This document shows positions 32,056 to 37,762 of a stretch of DNA of 38,776 bases, in pieces. The stretch lies in IMG/VR virus record IMGVR_UViG_3300020438_000103, positions 1 through 38,776 of that record; one strand, written 5' to 3'. This DNA comes from a virus. The translations under genes and the position numbers were made by a program. Under the pieces are notes generated by a model, which was not told the DNA's origin, made no database searches, and saw nothing but the letters and a program-made list of their open reading frames with translations. Numbering within the stretch: the stretch's first letter is position 1; the number at the start of each line of letters is the position of its first letter.

Positions 32056-32714
32056 TTCTTTGGTCTCAACCATATATTACCAGAGATTGATACACGTTGA
32101 TCATCACATTCATAATATGGATAAACTTCGTGATTTAGTCTTGCTGGAAAGAATAACAATGTGCCTTCCATCTCTGGTCGTTGTTCATATGTTGTTGTTC
32201 TTAAATTACCAAGACTATCAGTATAATGGAAACAAAATGCTGAGTTAATAGGTGAATTAGCATCCTTTGCATTATAAATCTGACTCTGTTCGTAGTGATC
32301 TGTTGGTATCTTCAACCATGCGGCAAAAGAATACACACCACCATGATTATGTACAGGATTGAACTCATGTTTATTCTGGTAATTAACCCAGAACTGTTCT
32401 AATTTGTATTCGTAGAGATCATCATCACCAATATATTTAAATATTGGTATTTTAGAATGATCATGACTCCATTTCCTCCCATATGTAATGATTAAAGGCT
32501 TCAAGAGTTGATCAAACAGTCTATTGTTTTTATCTTCCATATGAAGACTCTTTTCAATATGACCAACTAATATAGACTTTGCATTATCATGAGCATCATT
32601 AACACAACTCCAAATATGATTGATTAGATGATCATTTAATGGCACTTCAATCCAACCATATGTTGTTGGTTCTTTTAAATAATAGTTGAAGATTATTTCC
32701 TCATTCTTACTCAT
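32052..32714 (-). CDS. 2OG-Fe(II) oxygenase-like protein
   Basis: 220 residues, same family as its downstream neighbour. NPVHNHGGVYSFAAWLKIP with H122/H124, GTLLFFPARLNHEVYPYYEC with H195, and QRVSISGN with R207. The N-terminal 100 residues are helical, with a conserved-looking WSHDHSKIPIFKYIG. The two genes overlap by 4 nt and are probably ancient duplicates, or a pair acting on related substrates. Confidence 0.75.
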   Translation of the reverse strand: MSKNEEIIFNYYLKEPTTYGWIEVPLNDHLINHIWSCVNDAHDNAKSILVGHIEKSLHMEDKNNRLFDQLLKPLIITYGRKWSHDHSKIPIFKYIGDDDLYEYKLEQFWVNYQNKHEFNPVHNHGGVYSFAAWLKIPTDHYEQSQIYNAKDANSPINSAFCFHYTDSLGNLRTTTYEQRPEMEGTLLFFPARLNHEVYPYYECDDQRVSISGNIWLRPKK

Positions 32715-33019
32715 TTTCTACAATCTCCTTCCACTCAGCATACATGCGACCATACATCATACCTTCATTACTCTTGATCGGTGATCCGTCCAATAGTTCC
32801 AATTCTCTCTTTGATAAGTTCCTTGTTGCTTTGATGCTGTACTCCTGTTCCCAGTTGTCCAGTCTTTTTATGTAATTCAAGTGCTAATTGCCTCTCTATT
32901 TCAAATTCAAGTGTACATAATGAGTCATTTAAGAAATGTTCCCATTCATTGTCTTCAATTAGATCATGCAAGTGAGCAATATGTTCAAGTGCGAAGACTA
33001 ACTTAGTTTGTGCATTCAT
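32707..33019 (-). pseudogene. Small helical protein gene with a probable 1-nt frameshift
   Basis: From the ATG at 33019 (ATGA overlap with pyrE) the frame reads MNAQTKLVFALEHIAHLHDL and on to ALELHKK, then turns into Gly/Gln-rich sequence and stops at 32768. If one A is removed from the A5 run at 32865-32869, translation continues in a second frame. That frame gives RLDNWEQEYSIKATRNLSKR, then ELELLDGSPIKSNEGM, and ends at 32707, overlapping the next ATG by 8 nt as its neighbours do. The repaired product is about 103 residues. It could be a sequencing error, a true mutation or programmed frameshifting. Confidence 0.65.
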
Positions 33020-33591
33020 TCGCATATATCATTTAAGAAGAATAGTGAGTGGAATTCTATATTATTATCTTCCCATATCTTATGGTCATCCATCCTATCA
33101 ACAATTGCTACTACTCTATTCACAATGTATCCTGCTTCTCTTAACACATTTACTGCTACCATTGCACTACCACCAGTGGTTGTGACATCTTCTAATACTG
33201 TTACGACACTCCCCTTTGGTGGTTTATTACCCTCTATAACTTCTTTAGTTCCGTATCCTTTGGGATTCTTGCGTATGATGAGTGCATCTATGTGTCTGTT
33301 ACCCTTATAGTATGCCTTCTGAGCAATGCCACACACTAATGGGTCTGCACCTAATGTGAGACCACCAACTGCTACTGCCTCCTTCTCAACTAATTTGAGC
33401 ATGAGATGTGATAGGAGAGCATTCCCCTCACATGACAGTGTGACAGGTTTACAATTGACATAGTGTTCTGATTCTTTGCCAGATGATAGGGTATACTGTC
33501 CATGACGATACGCTCGTTCTTTCAGTAATGCTTTCAGTGTATTCCTATGCATAATATCCTCATGTGGGATAGCATTCTGATATTCTTTCAT
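33016..33591 (-). CDS. pyrE: Orotate phosphoribosyltransferase
   Basis: 191 residues from the ATG at 33591, which overlaps the previous stop (ATGA); the longer frame to 33660 is rejected. It catalyses orotate + PRPP to OMP + diphosphate, in de novo UMP synthesis. Motifs are all present: GQYTLSSGKESEHYVNCK (31-48), VGGLTLGADP (75-84), IRKNPKGYGT (106-115) with the catalytic loop Lys residues, and the PRPP-binding VLEDVTTTGGSA (132-143). Length is typical of bacterial PyrE. It is likely active as a dimer in the host cytoplasm, supplying pyrimidines for phage replication. Composition matches the surrounding phage genes, which suggests long residence. Confidence 0.92.
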   Translation of the reverse strand: MKEYQNAIPHEDIMHRNTLKALLKERAYRHGQYTLSSGKESEHYVNCKPVTLSCEGNALLSHLMLKLVEKEAVAVGGLTLGADPLVCGIAQKAYYKGNRHIDALIIRKNPKGYGTKEVIEGNKPPKGSVVTVLEDVTTTGGSAMVAVNVLREAGYIVNRVVAIVDRMDDHKIWEDNNIEFHSLFFLNDICE

Positions 33592-33770
33592 GAGTTTAAT
33601 ACTATTATTAATCTTGTGATCATTCCTGTTATTAAAATATAGTAGGACCACATTACCCACATACCAAATTGATTGTAGGCACTACCACGTTTATAGTTAC
33701 TGACAGGTGGAATATTTCTCTTCCACACATCACTAGACATATATTCTTTTGGATGGACATTTCTGTTCAT
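33588..33770 (-). CDS. Small membrane protein
   Basis: 60 residues: a hydrophilic N-terminus (MNRNVHPKEYMSSDVWKRNI, then PPVSNYKRGSAYNQF) followed by one transmembrane segment GMWVMWSYYILITGMITRLI near the C-terminus. ATGA overlaps link it to both the zinc-ribbon gene and pyrE, which supports it as a real gene. Probably inserted in the host inner membrane; function unknown. Confidence 0.7.
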   Translation of the reverse strand: MNRNVHPKEYMSSDVWKRNIPPVSNYKRGSAYNQFGMWVMWSYYILITGMITRLIIVLNS

Positions 33771-34021
33771 TTAGGAGTTCTCCATGTATCAGTCTGGTCA
33801 ATTAACCACTCATACTTATCAATGTCCTGCTTACAGGATGTACATGTGAGTGATGTCCATGAGAGATGATGTATACGATGTACACACTGACACTCAGGAC
33901 ACATAATGTTCTTACCATTCTTACCTGCACGTGATCTCTTGTGAATCAGTGCATAATCTTGTACAACAGTTTGTTTCTTACCGTTGACTATGATCTTTTT
34001 AGATGCCTGTATGGGGGTCAT
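33767..34021 (-). CDS. Zinc-ribbon protein
   Basis: 84 residues with C41-xx-C44 (MCPECQCVHRIHH) and C60-xx-C63 (LTCTSCKQDIDKYEW), a four-cysteine zinc ribbon, preceded by a basic region (HKRSRAGKNGKN). Likely a small nucleic-acid- or protein-binding factor, such as a transcription modulator. The N-terminus overlaps the 29-residue membrane peptide gene by 23 nt. Confidence 0.75.
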   Translation of the reverse strand: MTPIQASKKIIVNGKKQTVVQDYALIHKRSRAGKNGKNIMCPECQCVHRIHHLSWTSLTCTSCKQDIDKYEWLIDQTDTWRTPK

Positions 34022-34088
34022 AATGCCTCAAGATGAATAAGATGTACAGTAATGGGAGAGCAACTCCGAAGCTTGCGAGTGTTATCAT
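33999..34088 (-). CDS. 29-residue membrane miniprotein
   Basis: MITLASFGVALPLLYILFIL then RHYDPHTGI: a single transmembrane helix with a positively charged cytoplasmic tail. The ATG overlaps the preceding stop (ATGA). Without it the stretch between the neighbours would be empty, in a region where all other genes touch. Confidence 0.55.
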   Translation of the reverse strand: MITLASFGVALPLLYILFILRHYDPHTGI

Positions 34089-34282
34089 GATTTATTACTA
34101 TCTTCGTGTTTCTCTATTGTATCAAGCATACCATCAAAATCTTGCAAACTCTCAACATCATTTAACAATCGTGCGATGGCATTCACTGTAATAGTGCGTT
34201 CGTTACGTGCGGCATATGCTAAGGCATTACGAATATGTCCTTTAGCATCACCTAGTGATTCAATTACTTGTTTACTTAACAT
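34085..34282 (-). CDS. Small helical protein
   Basis: 65 residues: SKQVIESLGDAKGHIRNALA, then YAARNERTITVNAIARLLND, then an acidic helix. All-helical with a 'VNAIARLL' turn like a small helix-turn-helix or four-helix element, but no clear DNA-binding signature. Overlaps the previous gene by 11 nt. Function unknown. Confidence 0.75.
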   Translation of the reverse strand: MLSKQVIESLGDAKGHIRNALAYAARNERTITVNAIARLLNDVESLQDFDGMLDTIEKHEDSNKS

Positions 34283-34577
34283 AGTGCCACATAGTATAGT
34301 CTTGGGGTTGTAGTTTTAATTTTTTAATCTGAATACATGCTTGTTCATAGTCTCTCAACCATGACTTATTAAATGCATCCTTCTTAACTGGATGAAGATA
34401 CCAAGGAAATGAGTCCTTTATGTTACCATTACCATTACCCAGTTCCCATTTAGCATCTGATTTAACCTTAGTGAAGACTGGTTTCTTATCACTCCTAGTC
34501 TTCCTAACCTTTGTTTCTTTAGTTGTAGTAGTGAGTTTGGACAGATTACTATCCAAACTCTTTTGAGTTCTAGCCAT
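34272..34577 (-). CDS. Basic hypothetical protein
   Basis: 101 residues. The N-terminal 45 residues are Lys/Thr/Ser-rich and probably disordered (KLTTTTKETKVRKTRSDKKP). The C-terminal half is folded, with aromatic residues (DSFPWYLHPVKKDAFNKSWL and LQPQDYTMWHYVK). It overlaps the 48-residue gene by 8 nt. Possibly nucleic-acid-binding by composition; no family recognised. Confidence 0.75.
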   Translation of the reverse strand: MARTQKSLDSNLSKLTTTTKETKVRKTRSDKKPVFTKVKSDAKWELGNGNGNIKDSFPWYLHPVKKDAFNKSWLRDYEQACIQIKKLKLQPQDYTMWHYVK

Positions 34578-34716
34578 TGGTTAGTTTCTTCAACTCCTCC
34601 ATGTTGTGCATGATAGTTTTTGCAAGTGTGAGGTCTTTAGCATTGGTTGCTTTAATGTAATCCATTGCCAATTTCTTCAACTCATCCTCAACTCTTGATT
34701 GATTTATAGAGTTCAT
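34570..34716 (-). CDS. Small helical protein of 48 residues
   Basis: MNSINQSRVEDELKKLAMDY, then IKATNAKDLTLAKTIMHNME, ending ELKKLTNG: two amphipathic helices with Leu/Ile periodicity. The ATG at 34716 overlaps the previous gene by 29 nt. An internal ATG at 34665 would give only 31 residues. Function unknown. Confidence 0.65.
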   Translation of the reverse strand: MNSINQSRVEDELKKLAMDYIKATNAKDLTLAKTIMHNMEELKKLTNG

Positions 34717-34939
34717 TTAACTCTTCCTCGTCAAAAAATAGAGTGGACTCGTTTATATATGAGTCTTTATCCATCCATTCAAACCATTCATCCATGAAAG
34801 CAAGTGCATCATTGTGTCTTTCTTCCGCAAGCATGAGTTGGAAACGCTCTACTATCCATAGAATAAGTTCAGAACGCACTGTGTTTAATCGCAATGCGTC
34901 CTCATCATCCGCAGGATACTCTTTAAATTCTTCACTCAT
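34688..34939 (-). CDS. Acidic hypothetical protein
   Basis: 83 residues from the ATG at 34939 (8-nt overlap with the previous stop). Mostly helical, rich in Glu, Asp and Trp (LNTVRSELILWIVERFQLML, then DALAFMDEWFEWMDKDSYIN). Strong negative charge could mimic DNA or bind a host enzyme, but this is only a thought from composition. Function unknown. Confidence 0.75.
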   Translation of the reverse strand: MSEEFKEYPADDEDALRLNTVRSELILWIVERFQLMLAEERHNDALAFMDEWFEWMDKDSYINESTLFFDEEELNELYKSIKS

Positions 34940-35105
34940 GATCAAACTGTCCTAACTTAGCATCAGCAAGTGACGCAACCATTGTCCATGCAACCTCACC
35001 TGATACCATGTGTTGATCACAGAAATACTCTACAGTATCCTCCATGACTTCCATCATTTCTATCAGTTGTTGTTGCCTTCGTTCACTAATAGGTTCGTTA
35101 CTCAT
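34932..35105 (-). CDS. Small acidic helical protein
   Basis: 57 residues: MSNEPISERRQQQLIEMMEV, then MEDTVEYFCDQHMVSGEVAW, ending ADAKLGQFDHE. The ATG overlaps the preceding stop (ATGA), and its own stop overlaps the next start. Met-rich amphipathic helices. Function unknown. Confidence 0.75.
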   Translation of the reverse strand: MSNEPISERRQQQLIEMMEVMEDTVEYFCDQHMVSGEVAWTMVASLADAKLGQFDHE

Positions 35106-35392
35106 CTTCTAACTACCGTTAAATCGTTTGTAAGGTGGTTGTAAGACAAGAACGCTAATTCGCTAGGTAATACCTCTTCAAGTGCCTTACAGAACTCTAG
35201 AGTGAACCTTGACTGATAACGCCAGAACTTTCTCTCTTCATCAGAGTAGGGTTCTGCATTTGTCTTAACCTTGATAGTATACTGCTTACTTGCCTGTAAG
35301 TCAAGTGGTGCAAGCAATTCTTTAACGTGAGCAACAATCATAGGTGCTGCCTTCTGTACTTTAAGTTTTGTCAATCTAGGAAGATTTTTCAT
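35102..35392 (-). CDS. Hypothetical protein
   Basis: 96 residues with Lys-rich N-terminus (MKNLPRLTKLKVQKAAPMIV), a strand-forming middle (KQYTIKVKTNAEPYSDEERK) and a helix FTLEFCKALEEVLPSELAFL. Mixed alpha/beta. Its ATG overlaps the 24-residue membrane peptide stop (ATGA). Family not recognised. Confidence 0.75.
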   Translation of the reverse strand: MKNLPRLTKLKVQKAAPMIVAHVKELLAPLDLQASKQYTIKVKTNAEPYSDEERKFWRYQSRFTLEFCKALEEVLPSELAFLSYNHLTNDLTVVRR

Positions 35393-35463
35393 TTTGTTAG
35401 TTTAAGATAGAGACCGATAGAGAAGGCGAATACGACATACGCCCAAAATAGTGTGAGTACCAT
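35389..35463 (-). CDS. 24-residue membrane miniprotein
   Basis: The ATG at 35463 has GAGG 7 nt upstream and opens a 24-codon frame made almost entirely of one transmembrane helix (LTLFWAYVVFAFSIGLYL) ending in KLTK. Its TGA overlaps the next ATG. The coupling on one side and ribosome site on the other support a real gene. Confidence 0.6.
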   Translation of the reverse strand: MVLTLFWAYVVFAFSIGLYLKLTK

Positions 35464-35467
35464 GTGA

Positions 35468-35800
35468 TTACCTCATGTAAAGATAACCACCTGCCCAATC
35501 TGCACGTGTAATGCAATCAGTAAATGATTTCTCATCTAATAGATTGTAACGTACATACTTTGCTGGTCCTCTCCATGATGCTGGTTTGAACACATCACCT
35601 GTCTTTTTATCAACAAATGCGTGTACACCACCATGATCTTGCATGATCTTGAAATACTTACGACCTTTCTCTACTGTAAATTCTACAGGACGAGATGATT
35701 CTGAGTATCTGAACAAATAATTCTTCTCTAATGCTTCAACTAATATATCCACTCTACTCGCTACTTGATCTTCTTTTGAAACGAATAGTGTTTTAGGCAT
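35468..35800 (-). CDS. Hypothetical protein with FVDKKTGDVFKP motif
   Basis: 110 residues. After a helical N-terminus (VASRVDILVEALEKNYLFRY) comes a beta-rich part, RKYFKIMQDHGGVHAFVDKK, TGDVFKPASWRGPAKYVRYN, typical of a small conserved protein seen in many T4-like cyanophages (from memory, function unknown). Has its own palindrome-type promoter, a leader of about 19 nt and a good ribosome site (AAGGAG). It starts the unit that runs down to 30.2 kb. Confidence 0.8.
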   Translation of the reverse strand: MPKTLFVSKEDQVASRVDILVEALEKNYLFRYSESSRPVEFTVEKGRKYFKIMQDHGGVHAFVDKKTGDVFKPASWRGPAKYVRYNLLDEKSFTDCITRADWAGGYLYMR

Positions 35801-35835
35801 GTGCTCCTTTGTTTGTTATGTACTTATTATAATGG
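35798..35835 (-). repeat. Duplicated promoter-leader, copy 1
   Basis: 38 bp from the -10 region through the ribosome site to the ATG, repeated at 36098-36135 with three mismatches, exactly 300 bp away. Both copies carry AACAAACAAAGGA before the start. Confidence 0.85.
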
Positions 35836-35880
35836 AAAAAGGGGGCATGTAAACCCCCCTGTGTGACAGTTCTTAAACTG
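35826..35880 (-). promoter_or_regulatory. Palindrome + -10 promoter
   Basis: -10 TATAAT at 35826-35831, upstream element CAGTTTAAGAACTG at 35867-35880 (extends to a GACAGTT-AACTGTC palindrome), spacing 35 bp. The TAA of the preceding gene is at its centre; a terminator lies in the spacer. Confidence 0.75.
35835..35860 (-). terminator. Intrinsic terminator
   Basis: GGGGG/CCCCC stem with an 8-nt loop, followed by TTTTT on the minus strand, after the 75-residue gene. Confidence 0.8.
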
Positions 35881-36100
35881 TCTCTAATATAATATCTCTG
35901 ACTCTTTCTCTGTCTACACTATCTCCACCACCCCATGAGTAATGAACATACTCTAGATCACCTTTCTCAAGTCTTTCAATATACACATCAAGTGCATCTT
36001 CAACCTTCTGACTAGTTAGATTCTCAATAGGATATAATACATCCTCATGTGTTGGTAAGTAGAATGATTCAACATACTCAACGAATTCTGGTCTAGTCAT
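35873..36100 (-). CDS. Acidic hypothetical protein
   Basis: 75 residues: MTRPEFVEYVESFYLPTHED, then QKVEDALDVYIERLEKGDLE, ending RERVRDIILETV. Acidic and helical, with a Gly-rich turn (HYSWGGGDSVD). Ribosome site AAAGGA, leader nearly identical to that of the next gene. Single gene between a promoter and a terminator. Function unknown. Confidence 0.8.
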   Translation of the reverse strand: MTRPEFVEYVESFYLPTHEDVLYPIENLTSQKVEDALDVYIERLEKGDLEYVHYSWGGGDSVDRERVRDIILETV

Positions 36101-36135
36101 GTGTTCCTTTGTTTGTTATGTACTTAGTATAACGG
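36098..36135 (-). repeat. Duplicated promoter-leader, copy 2
   Basis: Second copy of the 38-bp promoter-leader at 35798-35835 (three differences). It implies local duplication of a regulatory cassette, since the two genes behind it are not obviously related. Confidence 0.85.
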
Positions 36136-37077
36136 TAATTTGTTGGGAATGGTGGAAATACGTGCAGTTTGTAAACTGGCATAGTCCTCATGCAACTCAC
36201 ACCCAATGTATGCTCTACTATTCTTCTTAGCTACCATTGCTGTAGTACCTGATCCCATGAACGGATCTAATACTATATCACCCTCCTCACTACCAGCAAG
36301 AATGCATGGTTCAATGAGATCAGGTGGATAGCAAGCAAAGTGAGCACCCTTGTAAGGTTTATTAGTTACTGACCAGACAGATCGTTTATTCTTTTTTGGA
36401 TATGATTTTGCAAGACCTGAATGTGGTTGTAGTCCTGTTCCTTCGTTGTGATACTTTCCTTTGGATCTATCACGTGTTCCCCAGTCTTTTGCTGGTTCTT
36501 TGATTGCTTCATTGTTGTAGTAATACTTCTTACTCTTACTCAATAAGAATATGTATTCATGTGACTTAGTACATCTATCACGCACACTCTCAGGCATAGG
36601 ATTTGGTTTATGCCATATTATATCCTGCCTAAGATACCATCCATCCGCACGTAATGCGAACGCTAACATCCAAGGTATACCAATGAGATCCTTCTCTTTC
36701 AATCCTTCTAGTTTATTACCTCTGCGTGGACACTCATCAGGTAAGTCTTGCTTAGTGTTAGATACACTCTGTTTATTCAATGCTTGACCTTTACCTGGTC
36801 TATAATTATAATATGAATCACCTATGTTCAACCATAATGTACCATCATCCGTAAGACACTCACGTACCTTACGGAAGACATCCACCATGTTCTCAATATA
36901 TTCCTCTGGTGACTGCTCTTGACCTATCTGTTTATCCTCATCACCATAGTTTCTTAAACCATAGTAAGGTGGGGATGTGACACACATGCGTGGTCTCTCA
37001 GCAATACCAGTGGTAATGTGTCCATGTAATGTCTTTAGTGTGTCTCTACAGTCACCAAATAATACTGTATCTTTCAT
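36124..37077 (-). CDS. DNA methyltransferase (SPPY type, beta class)
   Basis: 317 residues. Motif IV TSPPYYGL lies at 34-41 and the SAM-binding motif I DPFMGSGTTAMVAKK at 271-285, followed by AYIGCELHEDY. The IV-before-I order is that of the beta class. SPPY is usual in N4-cytosine enzymes but also occurs in N6-adenine ones, so the modified base is not certain. A target-recognition region lies between (about 110-250). There is no recognisable restriction partner except, possibly, the nuclease-like gene about 0.7 kb upstream. Likely role: protecting phage DNA from host restriction. The ATG overlaps the previous stop (ATGA). Confidence 0.9.
   Translation of the reverse strand: MKDTVLFGDCRDTLKTLHGHITTGIAERPRMCVTSPPYYGLRNYGDEDKQIGQEQSPEEYIENMVDVFRKVRECLTDDGTLWLNIGDSYYNYRPGKGQALNKQSVSNTKQDLPDECPRRGNKLEGLKEKDLIGIPWMLAFALRADGWYLRQDIIWHKPNPMPESVRDRCTKSHEYIFLLSKSKKYYYNNEAIKEPAKDWGTRDRSKGKYHNEGTGLQPHSGLAKSYPKKNKRSVWSVTNKPYKGAHFACYPPDLIEPCILAGSEEGDIVLDPFMGSGTTAMVAKKNSRAYIGCELHEDYASLQTARISTIPNKLPLY
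36126..36178 (-). promoter_or_regulatory. Palindrome + -10 promoter overlapping the methyltransferase gene
   Basis: -10 TATACT at 36126-36131, upstream element CAGTTTACAAACTG at 36165-36178 (perfect arms), spacing 33 bp. The element lies inside the last 18 codons of the methyltransferase gene, so the site is kept within coding sequence. Confidence 0.75.
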
Positions 37078-37250
37078 TCTTTAGGCAAACTATCATTGAA
37101 TCGTTGATGATCCCATTTAGTATAGGCATCAAGTAATTCACTTGCAACAAGTTTAACAAACTTCTCAAGATATAGCAATGGTAATACAACCCATGTAAAA
37201 CCATCCCATTCTTTGGCTTTGTTAACTAGTTTCTTAAAGTCTTCTAACAT
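37074..37250 (-). CDS. Small helical protein
   Basis: 58 residues from the ATG at 37250 (63 from 37265). Helical, with a hydrophobic middle (WVVLPLLYLEKFVKLVASEL) that is more an amphipathic than a transmembrane helix. Overlaps the previous gene by 17 nt and the methyltransferase by 4. Function unknown. Confidence 0.7.
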   Translation of the reverse strand: MLEDFKKLVNKAKEWDGFTWVVLPLLYLEKFVKLVASELLDAYTKWDHQRFNDSLPKE

Positions 37251-37437
37251 GTTTCCAGTCTCCACGATAAATTAATAAATTGCATTGACCAACACCGTTC
37301 TTTTTTCCTTTGTCTTCCCATTCCCTAACGCATAGCGTGAAGTAGGCAGTATCTATAAAAGTAATGAAACCTGTTTCATGTAACAGTTCTCTCTTAACTT
37401 CAACACGATCTCCCACATTAAATGGGAACTTCTTCAT
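37234..37437 (-). CDS. Small SH3/KOW-like protein
   Basis: 67 residues: KKFPFNVGDRVEVKRELLHE, then TGFITFIDTAYFTLCVREWE, ending LLIYRGDWKHVRRL. The V-G-D-R-V-x-V start and alternating strands resemble small SH3-like barrels (KOW or YopX-like). ATGA overlap with the preceding gene. Function unknown. Confidence 0.75.
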   Translation of the reverse strand: MKKFPFNVGDRVEVKRELLHETGFITFIDTAYFTLCVREWEDKGKKNGVGQCNLLIYRGDWKHVRRL

Positions 37438-37760
37438 AGCAAATTGCCACGTTGAAATCTAGCAATATCTGTTAATGTAATATCAGCAGCATATTCATAT
37501 GATTTTGATTCAACATATGATTCAACAGGTACTGTATTCTCTGTCAGTGTTGGTATCTGTGCTCTCTCATCTATAAATGGACGAGGATTTGACATATTCT
37601 GTACCATTTCAATAACTTGCTCACGTATCTCAATCAATTCGTGATAACATTTCTGGTTGTGAGCACAACCTCTAAGTCTATCATCAGGTTTATGTAAAGA
37701 CTCCAACATAAGAGTCTTTCCACGATCCCACTTCTCATACTGTGTTGGTTCTGTTGACAT
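37434..37760 (-). CDS. Hypothetical protein
   Basis: 108 residues: QYEKWDRGKTLMLESLHKPD at the start, an H/C-containing segment (GCAHNQKCYHELIEIREQVI) that could bind metal, and a low-complexity C-terminal half. It begins 2 nt after the nuclease-like gene. Family not recognised. Confidence 0.75.
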   Translation of the reverse strand: MSTEPTQYEKWDRGKTLMLESLHKPDDRLRGCAHNQKCYHELIEIREQVIEMVQNMSNPRPFIDERAQIPTLTENTVPVESYVESKSYEYAADITLTDIARFQRGNLL

Positions 37761-37762
37761 CG

